The position numbers and the translations under genes were made by a program. From assembly GCF_040869045.1 (NCBI RefSeq), contig NC_090321.1, positions 91,866,603 to 91,930,602 of the forward strand: DNA of 64,000 nucleotides, given 5' to 3'. How positions within the stretch are numbered: position 1 is the stretch's first letter; each line of letters opens with the position of its first letter. This stretch comes from Eurosta solidaginis. Lineage: Eukaryota; Arthropoda; Insecta; Diptera; Tephritidae. Below the pieces are notes generated by a model, which did no database searches, had not been told where the DNA came from, and saw only the letters and a program-made list of their open reading frames with translations. Of the stretch, positions 22,401 to 33,625 are shown one piece after another.

Positions 22401-22833
22401 GGGATCCTGTCGGGGTCATTTTGGGACTTTTGCGGGATCATTTGGGGTCTCTTCCGGCATCATTTCTGGATGGTTTACGAGATCCGTCCGGGATCCTGTC
22501 GGGGTCATTTTGGGACTTTTGGGGGATCATTTGGGGTCCTCTTCGGGCATCATTTCTGGATGGTTTACAGGATCCGTCCCGGGATCCTGTCGGGGTCATT
22601 TTGAGACTTTTGCGGGATCATCTGGGGTCTCTTCCGGCATCATTTCTGTATGGTTTTTCGGGATCCGTCCCGGGATCCTGTTGGGGTCATTTTGGGACTT
22701 TTGCGGGATCATTTGGGGTCTCTTCCGGCATCATTTCTAGATGGTTTTCGGGATCCGTCCCGGGATCACGTCGGAGTCATTTCGGAACTTTTTCTCGACT
22801 AATACAGGATCATTTGGGGACCCTTTCGGCATC
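19403..22833 (+). mobile_element. Helitron-like unit C (third in tandem, cut by gap)
   Basis: The 5' module 19403-20230 repeats those of units A and B, with an extra cluster of GTTTGGAT/GTTAAGAT repeats. The minisatellite then runs to the assembly gap at 22834, so the 3' module is not seen. The unit begins directly at the CTAG end of unit B, and the joint matches the A/B joint in plan. Unit number and true length are unknown because of the gap. Confidence 0.55.
20231..22833 (+). repeat. 89-bp minisatellite array, block 3 (homogenised)
   Basis: From about 21250 onward the monomers are nearly identical, with an exact 89-bp spacing between successive GTCGGGGTCATTTTGGGAC sites (for example 21606 and 21695). 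Variants specific to this block (GGTTTACGGGATCC, TTTTGCGGGATC, ATCCTGTCGGGG) are rare or absent in blocks 1 and 2. This points to recent local amplification or gene conversion. The array ends at Ns, so its full extent was probably collapsed or unassembled. Confidence 0.9.
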
Positions 22834-22933
22834 NNNNNNNNNNNNNNNNNNNNNNNNNNNNNNNNNNNNNNNNNNNNNNNNNNNNNNNNNNNNNNNNNNN
22901 NNNNNNNNNNNNNNNNNNNNNNNNNNNNNNNNN
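22834..22933. other. Assembly gap (100 N)
   Basis: Exactly 100 Ns, the usual placeholder for a gap of unknown size. The left side is mid-satellite and the right side is unrelated AT-rich sequence, so the 3' end of unit C and possibly more units are missing. Anything spanning this point, including a 507-codon ORF, is not real evidence of a gene. Confidence 0.98.
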
Positions 22934-24560
22934 AAACCCAAGCCTAAACATGTTTGGAAGATGAGCTACATATGGGAAGGATGTCTAACCAGTTGCGTTT
23001 CCGCATTGTAAAATTTCTCACAGGGAGTCTTAACATTTGTGCGACAGCAGAACGCAGTGTTCACACTCCGCAACAGTTCGTCGAAGTAGCAGGATCGTTC
23101 TTTTTTAAATGTCGGTATAATACTTACATTATCGTTTAAATATAGTACAGTACAAAGTGTTTTGTAAAGATATAAGGTTTCGTGTAGCTTAAAAATTATG
23201 GTTTTAGTTCAATTAAAATAAATTTATTGTCTAATTAAATGGACTTTCATTAAATAAAAAAAAATAATAATAAAGATTAATAATGTGCAACATTGATATT
23301 GAATACGTGATATTGCGGAGCTTCAAAGCGGGCAATTATTTGAAATAATTATGTGAAATAACATTATTACAATGAAAAAAAAATAAAAATTTAAAACAAT
23401 TGTGTGAATTTAAACATACATAAAGCTATCATTTTATATACATTTATACAGTTTTTGATAAAATAATACATAATATCACAGAAGTCTAACGGGAAATATA
23501 TGTAACTGGATAGAAATTCACCTAATACATACTTAAATGTACGGTTATGTACATATATTCATATTTTACATAAAATTGCTACACCATATAAACCTAATAC
23601 GACGAAAACGTTCTTACTAAGATTAGTTAACTTCAAATTATGTAAATATTGGCAAAAAAGATTGGAATAGACACACATGGAAAAAATATTAAATGGGAAA
23701 ACAAGACATCACATGGCAATATCGGGAGGACGTTAAGGCTTCAATTATTAAAAATCTACATAAATAAACATGTTACCACAAATTGCACTAGCTGGATGAT
23801 TTAGCACAACAATTTGTCACATTAATATTTCTATAACAATTGGAGAATGTCTACTGCTAATGGCTTGGGCATGTTGGGGGTATCACTTGGCATGTTTGTT
23901 ATTGTAGGAAATGAACATTAGAAATTTACATAAATAAAACAATTCATCACATTTGGAACTAATTGGATTAATTAACACATATGGTGGCATGACGTACCGG
24001 AGCTACAAAACTAGACTAAAATTGAATCTATTTCAACATAATTTTTGGATACATGAGTACATGAGTAACCACAAATAAGAGATGCTATACACATTGAAAT
24101 CATGGAGACATACACATGGATTATTCACATGGTGAAATCATAAGTGACGTTAATCCTTGTAATACATTGTTTACAATCTATATATGTATATAAAAAAAAT
24201 CACTACATATTGCAATAGCTGGAGGAGAGAAACTAGTAAGCTGTAACTTAAAGCTACTATATAAATGTTATAAAAATTCATGAACAAGCAAACACAGGAA
24301 TACTGACACAAAAATATAATTCACGAGGAATTACAAATCTTGGAAAAGCACATGACAACAAGCCATATATTAAAACTTAACATTTACAAGAAAGCATCTT
24401 TGTGCTACGGGTTTTTACTTTGTGACATGTGTTAGTTGCTTAGGCCCGTCTAAATATTGCAAGTATATTACCCTCATACGTTTGTTAACCTGGCGATTCA
24501 AGAGGCAAATTAAGGGTCCTTTTGCCATCTTTGGGAATTGAAAGATTCAATTCCTAAAAA
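22934..24560. other. AT-rich sequence, no gene seen
   Basis: About 1.6 kb of AT-rich sequence with no long ORF beyond chance, no terminal repeats and no match to the other repeats here. It contains loosely repeated phrases (ACATAAATAAAACAATT-like and ACACATGGA-like) suggesting old decayed repeat DNA. A short 60-codon frame at 22954 shows no recognisable domain. The right end, with an A-run at about 24557-24572, may mark the start of the LINE downstream. Confidence 0.5.
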
Positions 24561-24703
24561 AAAAAAAAAAACAAGTACGCAAGTTCGTTGCTGTCTCGCT
24601 CACGAATGACGATGGAGAGTAAGAATATAAGTGAAGCAAATCTAGCTCAATTAAGCTATGGCGCACCGACCACTGGTATATATCAATTCCCCACCCAACG
24701 CCT

Positions 24704-25375
24704 ATGCTTCAATATTGTTTAGTACTCCATACCGTACATAAATATATCGATCCTCCTCATTGCGCTTGCATCTTTCTACACATTTTCTCTTTCAAATATC
24801 CGGATGACTTGACTAACGTAAACCAACATAGAAATTGTAATGCCTCCTCTAGTGCTCCGACACTCAATGCCGTTGCTGAAGTTCCTCCACCCGTAGTTAC
24901 AGCACCTCCAACTATCGAATTAATAAATCTGGTATCTCCAGGTCCCTTACCAGCTCAGCCATCTTCATCCAAGGTTTCTCTAACAAAACCTAAAAAATAT
25001 TCTCCAAAAGATAATCAAGATCCACAAAACCCTTCTACGGAATCCGAACCGCCGTCTAACAATCTTATTGTTGTCCCTATTAAAAAATCTGTTTTTGTGT
25101 CAAGATTTGATAAAGACACCACAGAAGAGGACCTAAAGTCGTACATCATCGCTAAGCTTAAATTTGAAAACGTGACAGTTCGAAAATTCAATTTTAACTA
25201 TCCTAGGGATATTTCGTCTTTTAGGATTGATGTATCCGCACAACATTTTGATACTATATTAAATAATTCTTTTTGGCCGCCCGGTGCTTTTGTGCGGGAA
25301 TTCGAGCTTAGGCGTAATACTAATATTTCAAATCTTGCTACACTTCCACAAAACAATATTGCATCAAAAAACTGA
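24704..25375 (+). CDS. LINE ORF1 protein
   Basis: A 223-codon frame. The N-terminal 30 residues are hydrophobic/aromatic and probably untranslated leader; an internal start is possible. Residues 45-125 are Pro/Ser/Thr-rich and low complexity. Residues about 125-205 form a compact region, SVFVSRFDKDTTEEDLKSYI followed by a stretch with FRIDVSAQHFDTIL and WPPGAFVREFEL, that looks like the RRM-like/esterase-free ORF1 domain of some CR1/Jockey-group LINEs. The predicted role is RNA binding in the LINE ribonucleoprotein. The frame ends two dozen bases before the ORF2 frame becomes readable. ORF2's frame is open back across this stop, so the two overlap. The function is inferred from position and domain shape. 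Confidence 0.65.
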   Translation: MLQYCLVLHTVHKYIDPPHCACIFLHIFSFKYPDDLTNVNQHRNCNASSSAPTLNAVAEVPPPVVTAPPTIELINLVSPGPLPAQPSSSKVSLTKPKKYSPKDNQDPQNPSTESEPPSNNLIVVPIKKSVFVSRFDKDTTEEDLKSYIIAKLKFENVTVRKFNFNYPRDISSFRIDVSAQHFDTILNNSFWPPGAFVREFELRRNTNISNLATLPQNNIASKN

Positions 25376-25395
25376 ATGTTAAATCGATCCTAAAT

Positions 25396-28215
25396 TTGTT
25401 TTATCAAAATATTAGAGGTTTAAACACTAAACTAACTGAATTGTATTTGAAATCGTTTAACTGCAATTACAACATTATCGCTTTAACCGAAACTTGGCTA
25501 AAATCTCATGTATTTAACTCAGAGATTCTTTGCCATGATTACCAAATATACAGAAATGACCGCTTGAACAGAATTGGAGGTGGAGTTTTGCTTGCGGTAC
25601 ATTCTTCCGTACCTTCAGCTGAGGTTAATTTACCCATTATTGATTCTACAGAATTAAAATGCATTAGAATCAATCTCGGAATGGGTTGTGTCTATATCGC
25701 GTTCTGCTATATCCCAACATCTTCTGATCCTTCGGTGTATATGGATCATATTTCCCTGCTCAAAATTGTTAATTCATTGATGAAGCCCATTGATTCGATG
25801 ATAGTCCTGGGTGACTTTAATCTCCCGCATGTATTATGGACCATATCTGATCAGAATATTGTACCTATTTCTTCTAACCTGTCCAACAACGAATTTTTAG
25901 CCGAAATAACTGAACTTTGCCTTAAACAGATAAATATAATTCCTAACATGTTCGGGAGGACCCTTGATTTGGTATTTGTCGATGATACATCAAAATGTAC
26001 TCTAAGCCTGGGTGAACCTCTTACTGTATCTGAAGACCCTTACCATCCTTCCCTGGAAATAGCATACGAATTCGAAAGAAATTCTCCGAGTAGCATTGCT
26101 ACTAAATACGATTCTAGTTTCAGATTTCAATTCGCGAAGGCTAATTTTAGTAAACTTAATCAAACTTTATCTACAGTGGCTTGGCCCAAATATGGTGTAG
26201 ATATTGACAAAAATGTTTCTGACTTTTATACCACCATTTACCATATTTTGGAAAAACACGTACCTAAGCGAAAACGTGTGTCTACCGAATCAGTCCAAAT
26301 ATGGTTCACTAAAGAGCTGAAGTCCTTAAAAAACAGAAAATCTCGCTTCTGCAAATTATACAAAAGGTCGGGCTCTTACTCCGATTACTTGCATTACTCT
26401 ATTTTGCGTCATAAATATTTTGAATTAAACAAAAAGTGCTATAATACGTACATCTGTAAGATGAAAAGGAAAATAACTTGCAATCCGAAAGCTTTCTATA
26501 ATTTCGTGAACTCTAAACGTAGGTTTAAAGGGTTTCCCTCTGCTTTAAAATACCAGGGTGATTTGTCTAGCGACGATCAAGATATTGCTAAATTCTTTGC
26601 ACAATTTTTCAAGTCCAACTATTCCAATGAATTTAATACTTTTTCAAATGAATATCCATTTCAGCTTAACTCACTTAACACCATTAATATTCCAGAAATA
26701 TATCCGGATGAAGTTTTTTCATATTTAACGTCTTTGAAAGAATCTTACAAGTACGGTCCTGATTTAATTCCCACTTGTTTTCTTAAAAAATGCGCTGAAC
26801 ACATTTATCAGCCTCTAACTGATTTATTCAATATGTCCCTAAAAAGTGGAGTCTTTCCTTCTGCTTGGAAGGAATCTTTTCTCATACCCCTTCATAAAAG
26901 TGGTAGTAGGTCGTGTGTAGAGAACTATCGAGGAAAGTTGTCGGCCATCCCAAAGTTGTTTGAAGCTATCGTTACCAATCAGCTAACATTTTCCATTTCT
27001 ACTTTGATTGCAGAACCGCAACACTGATTCTGTAAAGGCAAATCTACCATTACTAATCTACTTGAATTCACAACTCATGTTTCTAAGGGATTTAGAGAAA
27101 ATCTTCACACAGATGTTATTTATACTGATTTCAGTAAAGCATTTGACAAAGTATCCCACTCCTTACTTATCTACAAGCTGGATCGGCTTGGCTTCCAACC
27201 TGGTCTCACCCAGTGGATCTCATCGTATCTCTGCGGTCGAACGCAAAAAGTTATTTTAAAAAATACTTTTTCAAATGTCATCGCTGTTCCCTCTGGCGTC
27301 CCACAAGGCAGCCACCTTGGTCCAATTCTGTTCTTGCTATTTATTAATGATATCTGTACCACTATAAAATATTGCAAAATCTTAATGTATGCTGATGATG
27401 TAAAACTTTTTAGGTCTTATGCGTCTATCGAAGAACGTCCCTTGCTTCAAGCGGATTTAAACTGCCTAGTTACTTGGTGCAACGTAAATTTAATGCCGCT
27501 GAACCTCAATAAATGCAAATTCATGTGCCTATCTCGAAGCACTTTGCCAGCAGCCTCTTACGTAATTAATAATTTTTGTCTTCTATCAGTAAACTATTTT
27601 GAGGACTTGGGAGTCACGATAGATGCTAAACTTAGTTTCAACCTTCATATTAATGCTACTATCAATAAGGCTAGAGGTGTTCCTTCATACGTGAAACGGT
27701 GGTCCAAAGAATTTAGTGGCCCTTATGTAACTAAAGCCCTTTTCATCACCTTAGTTAGACCGATACTAGAATACGGATCAATAGTCTGGAATCCACAATA
27801 TCGAGTTCATGCAGATAGACTTGAATCAATACAAAAGCAATTTCTACTTTTCTCTTTAAGGAATTTTCAGTGGGGCTCTGCGTATAATCTTCCACCTTAT
27901 ACTAGTCGGTTAAAGCTTATCAATCTTCCAACTCTTGCAAGTCGTAGAGAAATGCTAGGCGTTATATTTATGGCTAAACTCCTGAATGGACTGATTTCTA
28001 GTTCAATTCTTTTGAACGAAGTAAATTTCAACGTCCCATCACGGGTGTCAAGACATTACAAACCTTTTCTTTTGAGGCAGTGTAGAACTAATTTCGAATT
28101 AAATGAATCTTTTCGGTGTTTGTGTCATGATTTTAACACTCATTCTAATTCATTTGATATAACGGATTCACTTTTTACTATAAAGAAAACTGTCTTATCC
28201 TATCTTAACTCTTAA
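25396..28215 (+). pseudogene. LINE ORF2: AP endonuclease and reverse transcriptase
   Basis: Residues 1-215 are an APE-type endonuclease: YQNIRGLNTK, ALTETWL, GGGVLLAV, LGDFNLPHVLW and the later DLVFVDD. The RT follows from about residue 430, with GPDLIPTCFLKK, FSKAFDKVSHSLL, GVPQGSHLGPILFLLFIND and YADDVKLF (the catalytic Asp pair at about 27394-27399). The endonuclease nicks target DNA and the RT copies LINE RNA onto the nick. One in-frame TGA at 27025-27027 interrupts the protein between RT fingers and palm, and the same frame then continues to 28215. No clear ATG is seen; the listed start is a TTG and the frame is open further upstream. Otherwise it is full length for the family and is a recently inactivated copy or carries one sequencing error. 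Confidence 0.85.
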
Positions 28216-28490
28216 CCAAAAAAAAAAAAAAAAATCAAATAAATTAAAAATGTTCACTTATTTAACAATGTAGTATATATATGTATAATTTCTATGTAAT
28301 TTCTAACTGTTATGTATAGTACTCAGCTGTTTATTCTGTAGCTGAGCAGTTTTAGATCTCGACGCTTAACAAACCTCCGCCTATCAACAACTCGGCAATA
28401 ACAAATCCGTGCGTCATGCGGATGCGCCCCTCGCGCCGGTCGGGCGGGCTTTGGAGGGTTTAATCCGTTGGGTATTATTATTATTATAGC

Positions 28491-29286
28491 ATATCACTTA
28501 CACTTACGCTTACACCTTCCGCTTACATTGAGGGTTCCTCTATACCGTGAGCAAAAATGTTTACACATCAAAAATCGATTCTCAAAAAAACCGAATCGAA
28601 TCCAAGTGTGTACGAAATAAATTGAGATTACCTCATTGGGGTCATTACCTCTTTTCTAATTACTTCTCATTTTGCACTATTACCACTTTCCACAGACTTT
28701 TGGTAGCACCATGTACCATTTGGTGTCATTCATCACCAGCGCCTCTATTTTGGTTGCATCAATGACGTTCCTCGACCCCGCATTGCATCGTTATTTTTCC
28801 GTTATGCGAGTCGTAGATAATTAGTTTTTGGAATCCTAATGTCATTTTCGGTTTGTTTGGTATGTTATCGTATGGGTAACATAAATTGGAAAGTCGTTTC
28901 CAGCGTTTCACATTAGCAACTTTTATCCGTTTTACATACTAACAGGCCTACACTGTTTTATAACCAAATGGCAGAGAATGTTAGCTTTGTATGCAGATAT
29001 CAGAGATATGTATTGGCATGTTTACAATAGCTTTGCCTATTTCGTTACAACAATCAGTTCAATTACAATAACTACAACAGACGCATCAACGTCGCATGAC
29101 ACCAACAACAAAATGAAACATTTGGCACGAAAATTTACCAAATACAACTAAGGAATTCTAATTTCGGGCGGGAGGAATGTTACTTATAAACATGCGAATA
29201 TCGCCTGCTGTAAGCAGTTATAAAAAAGTTACTTTCATAGAAACAATGTTCTTACCAAATCTCTTTTAAATTTGCCGCTTATTATT
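28491..29286. other. Intergenic, possible LTR-element stump
   Basis: No gene is seen. Near 29164-29184 a purine run GGGCGGGAGGAA is followed by TGTTACTTATAAACATGCG, which resembles a polypurine tract followed by the first bases of an LTR. About 100 bp later the DINE-like 5' end at 29287 begins. If correct, it is the remnant 3' end of an otherwise deleted LTR retrotransposon. The rest is unremarkable AT-rich DNA. Confidence 0.35.
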
Positions 29287-30886
29287 ATACCTTTCATGAA
29301 AATGAAATGGTATATTAATTTCGTCACGAAACCCAAAATTGTAAGTCCTTAAAGGAAAATAGATAGACCCACCATTAAGTATACCGAAATAATCAGGACG
29401 AAGAGCTGAGTTGATTTAGCCATATCCGTCTGTCCGTCTGTCTGTTTGTATGCAAACTAGTCCCTCAATTTTTGAGATATCTTGATAAAATTTGGTGAGC
29501 GGGTGTATTTGGGTGTCCGATTAGACATTTGTTGGAACCGTCAATTTAACAGATTGAAGCTCAAACTTCACCATATACTTTCGTATATTGCACATATTGT
29601 TGCCTGAAAAAATTGATGAGATCGGTCGTATATATAGTATATATCCCCCACAACCGATTGTTCAGATAAGAAACTTTTCGTAATTACTGCCCCATTTTAA
29701 GAGCAGGAGGCTTCAAATTTCAACGAATGCTTACGTTTATAGCATATATTGTTGTCTGAAAAAGTCATAGAGATCGGTTGTATATATAGTATATATCTCA
29801 TACAACCGATTGTTCAGATAAGAAACTTTTCGCAATTTCTACCCCATTTTAACAGCTATAAGCTTCAAATTTCACCGATTGCTTACGTATATAGTATATA
29901 TTGTTGTGTGAAAAAATCATAGAGATCGGTGATATATATAATATATATGATGGCATATATAGTATATATATAAATTTTTTGCGATTTCGGCCCCGTTTTA
30001 ACAGCTAGAAGCTTCAAATTTCACCAAATGCTTACGTATATAGCATATATTGTTGTCTGAAAAAATCATAGAGATCGGTGGTATATATATTATATACTTC
30101 ATATAAACTGTCATTTTTCCCCCTTTTTTGCGGCTAGAAGCTTCAAAATTCATCAAATTTCATCAAATAGTTACGTTTACGTCATATATTACGTGATTCG
30201 TAGTCATAGTTTTTACACGCAGACCACAAAATACCTGAAACTTTGCATCCTCACACAAAGTACCTACCTATTTTTATACCTTTCATGAAAATGAAATGGT
30301 ATATTAATTTCATCACGAAACCCAAAATTGTAAGTACTTAAAGGAAAATAGATAGACCCACCATTAAGTATACCGAAATAATCAGGATGAAGAGCTGAGT
30401 TGATTTAGCCATGTCCGTCTGTCCGTGTGTCCGTCTGTCCGTCTGTCTGTTTGTATGCAAACTAGTCCCTCAATTTTTGAGATATCTTGATAAAATTTGG
30501 TTAGTGGGTGTGTTTGGGTGTCCGATTAGACATTTGTAGGAACCGGCCGGATCGGACCACTATAGCATATATCCTCCATACAACCAATTTTTTTGAAAAA
30601 GAGGATTTTTTTCATATCTTTCTCAATTTAACAGATTGAAGCTTCAAACTTCACCATATACTTTCGTATATTGCACATATTGTTGCCTGAAAAAATTGAT
30701 GAGATCGGTCGTATATATAGAACCGATTTTTCAGATAAGAAACTTTTCGTAATTATTGCCCCATTTTAAGAGCTAGAGGCTTCGTATTTCAACGAATGCT
30801 TACGTATATAGCATATATTGTTGTCTAAAAAAATCATAAAGATCGGTGGTATATATAGTATATATATGGTGGTATATATAGTATAT
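29287..30886 (+). mobile_element. DINE-1-like head-to-tail dimer, left part
   Basis: Two 5' ends in the same orientation: ATACCTTTCATGAA at 29287-29300 and again at 30276-30289. Each is followed by the CCGTCTGTCTG-type block and TA-rich central repeats. The first unit has no 3' terminal block; it passes via CATCCTCACACAAAGTACCT into the second 5' end. The second unit is interrupted at 30886 by an LTR retrotransposon and resumes at 36899. The 5' end at 29287 has unrelated sequence on its left, so it is probably the true insertion boundary. Confidence 0.75.
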
Positions 30887-31438
30887 TGTAACGAATTTAC
30901 TGCAAATCCTCTTATTTGCCCTTTTGCTAAGTTCGTGTCGCTAAACTGTTGAATAAATTACTCCAATATTGAATAATGGAAAAATGGCCTTTATTAAAGT
31001 ACTTCACAATAACACTTATACTTTGCAACTAGCTGGCTAATAACCAAACTGATTGATAGCTCAAATGAAACTGATTCTAGCCTCCACTGTTGTCGCCCTT
31101 TTATACTGTCCGACCTCCTCATTGCATACTTCTAGGCTTTTCCATTCCAGAACTTACTAGTTGGTTGCTCAGCTACGACTACAGATGTATAATTTGTATA
31201 GCTTCTCTCACACCCCATGCACTTGTATGTGTGAGCGACACTTCCACAAATATAATTGCCTAAATTTTTTTTTTTTTTTTTTTACATTTAGGAGCATCTC
31301 AATAAGCTGTCTGCATGTGTTTGGGCATCTCATCTCCGCTGCGTTTACGTAAATATGTGTAGACATAATGATTGAATTATTGATGTGCGTACAGTCACTG
31401 CTTATCATCGGCCCTTAGTGTTGCAAATATTCGTAACA
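30887..31438 (-). repeat. 3' LTR of gypsy copy 1
   Basis: 552 bp with TGTAACGAA...TTCGTAACA ends (plus strand). It contains a minus-strand TATAAAAGG at 31097-31105, the likely promoter, and an 18-T run at about 31266-31283 absent from the partner LTR. Compared with 36350-36898 it shows many substitutions, so this insertion is not young. Confidence 0.9.
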
Positions 31439-31486
31439 CTGCCCTCCACCTAAGTCTGATCGTCCCGATCAGACAACTCTCTCGAT

Positions 31487-32497
31487 CTAACCGCTGCTGG
31501 CCTCTCCAAATGAACCACTTTCATTTTGGTTCACTACATCGTTGATCCGTTTTACAACTTTGTATGGGCCTTCCCAGTTACACTGCATTTTCGGGGACAA
31601 ACCTTTTTTTCGTTGTGGGTTGTATAGCAGCACCAAATCTCCTTCAAACCCTTCCGAATTAATTGCTTTATCGTACCTCGCTTTCATCTTTTCACTCATA
31701 ATCTTTGCTCGTTGCCTTACCAGATCGTGTATCTCTATCAGCTCTTCTTCCAAGAAACCAGTGGACTTCTTGACATTCCTCTCCGCATCGGCATCTATCC
31801 CATACTTCAAATCAACTGGCAGTCGAAGGTCATTGCCAAAAATTACCTTTGCAGGAGTTTGGCCCGTTGTGTCATGTACTGCCGATCGGTAGGCCATCAA
31901 GAATAATGATATGTGTGTATCCCAGTCCTTATGGTACTTGTCTACTACTTTCCTTAAATGCTCCTCCAATGTTCTATTGAAACGTTCCACCATACCACCG
32001 GACTGAGGATGCAATGCAGTTGTCCGTGTTTTTCGAATGCCCAACTTCTTGCACATTTCTTGGAATACAGCTGATTCAAAATTCCTGTCTTGGTCAGAAT
32101 GTAACTCCATTGGTACACCATACCTTGCAACCCATTCGTTTTTAACCACTTCTGCTGCTGTTTCTGCTTCTTGGTTTGGGATTGGGTATACCTCTGGCCA
32201 TTTACTGAAATAATCCATAACCACCAGTACGTATTTGTTTCCGCGGTTGCTAATAGGAAATGGACCTGCGACATCCATGGCGTTCCTTTCAAATGGTGCA
32301 CCTGAAATATACTGCTTCATCTGGCCATGACTTCGGGTTTTGGGCCCTTTCGCTCTGTTGCATACCTCGCAGTTGGCAATCCACTCGTTGACCGACTGAC
32401 GGCAATCAACCAAATAGAATATCTGCTTAATTCTCTCGAGTGTCTCCGTGATTCCAAGATGACCTCCACTTGGACCATTATGCAGCTCGCTGAGCAT
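31487..32497 (-). pseudogene. Integrase (gypsy copy 1)
   Basis: 336 residues: the HHCC zinc-binding end (HLGITETLERI, then CEVCNRAKG), the catalytic core with D in MDVAGPF (about 76), D in HSDQDRNF (about 135) and E in GMVERFNRTL (about 170), then the C-terminal GPY/F domain FEGDLVLLYNPQRKKG and NWEGPYKVVKRI. Integrase inserts the cDNA. The three acidic residues are present, but the C-terminal end drifts out of frame after RINDVV and the upstream polyprotein is broken. The methionine is internal, since integrase is normally made by cleavage. Confidence 0.85.
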
Positions 32498-32998
32498 GTC
32501 AGGAATCCTCTTTCTGGGAACAACTATCAGTTTCTTCTTTCATTGGCCATCCTCACTCTCCCATACTCGATGCAAGCAACGGGATATCAATTCTAAACTG
32601 TTCCACTGTGCCCAATATGACTTCGCAATGGGACTCTCTGCTGACATCTCTCTACTTGGTTTTTCGTTTCGTTCGAGCCCTTGCATAACATGTGAAAGAT
32701 CTGTATCTTCTATCTGACACTTTCTTAGTTGTTCCTTCTCCCATTAATCCGTGCACGTTATAGTCATTAGCCGGATATCTATAATGTCTTCTTTAGCCTC
32801 GGCCTTTGAACAGTGCTTGCATTCCAAACTACATGGTTTTCATGACATTGCATCGGCATTTCCATGGGTACTACCTCTTCGATGCTCAATGGAAAAGTCA
32901 TAGCTTTGTAGTCGCTCGATCTACCGTGCCAATTGTCCTTCCGGATTACGGAACTGCAGAAGAGATCACGCCCTGACACGGAATAGCTGGCGGTAGAC

Positions 32999-33619
32999 TT
33001 ATTTGTGAAAATGTTTAATGCACTCTACCAATGCCAAAAGCTCTCTCCGCGTCACACAGTAGTTCCCCTCTGGTTTTCCAATCGAACGGCTGTAATATGC
33101 AACTACCTTCTCCTGTCCATCGACCAGTTGTGACAAAACGCCTCCTATAGCATATCCACTCGCATCTGTATCTAGAATAAATGTTGCTCCTAGAATCGGA
33201 TATGTTAACATTGGGGCAGTGTACAACCGCTCCTTCAATGTTTGGAAAGCCACTTCTTGCTCCTTCTTCCATTCAAAAGTTTTATTTTTTCTTGTAAGCT
33301 CATGGAAGCTATGGGCTACGCTGGAAAAATTTGGTACAAATCGGCGGTAATATGTGCACAGCCCAAGGAAACTTCTCAATTCATGTAGGTTCTGTGGTCC
33401 TGGCCAATCCTTTACAGCCTTTATCTTTTCGTTCGCAGTGCAGATGCCCTCTGTCGTTACCTTGTAACCCAAATAATTTACTTCCTTTTTAAACAGCGTA
33501 CACTTTTTGGGACTTAAATTCAGACCAGCGCCAGCTATTCTCTGGAAAACTTCCTCCAAATTCTTAAGATGTTCATCAAAGTTCTTCCCCAATACGGCGA
33601 TGTCGTCCAGGTACACCAA
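32999..33619 (-). pseudogene. RT C-terminal half and RNase H start (gypsy copy 1)
   Basis: It starts with the RT active-site box VYLDDIAVLGK and continues through LSPKKCTLFKKEVNYLGYKV and SFLGLCTYYRRFVPNFS (thumb), then RNase H with ILDTDASGYAIGGVLSQ and ELLALVECIKHFHK. It ends at TAA. The next 500 bp (32498-32998) should encode the rest of RNase H and the integrase zinc-binding region but is frame-broken and only partly recognisable. Confidence 0.85.
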
Positions 33620-33625
33620 GCATGT

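Larger units (their letters stand above)
24704..28490 (+). mobile_element. CR1/Daphne-like LINE, nearly complete
   Basis: ORF1 (24704-25375), ORF2 with endonuclease and RT (25396-28215), a 3' UTR with a poly-A-like run at 28216-28233, and a TTATTATTATTATTA tail at about 28475-28489. The 5' boundary is not defined; about 130 bp upstream may be 5' UTR. The GC-rich patch near 28405-28460 lies in the 3' UTR, where LINE RTs often recognise their template. I could not find a convincing target-site duplication. Clade assignment rests on YADDVKLF and the layout and is inference. Confidence 0.8.

Noticed and set aside
21488..23011. 507-codon forward ORF across the satellite
   Set aside because: It follows from a stop-free 89-bp monomer and runs through 100 Ns; no domain, no start context, and equivalent ORFs exist in all three forward phases.
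22954..23139. 61-codon ORF right of the gap
   Set aside because: No recognisable domain, and its edge is an assembly gap; not enough to call a gene.
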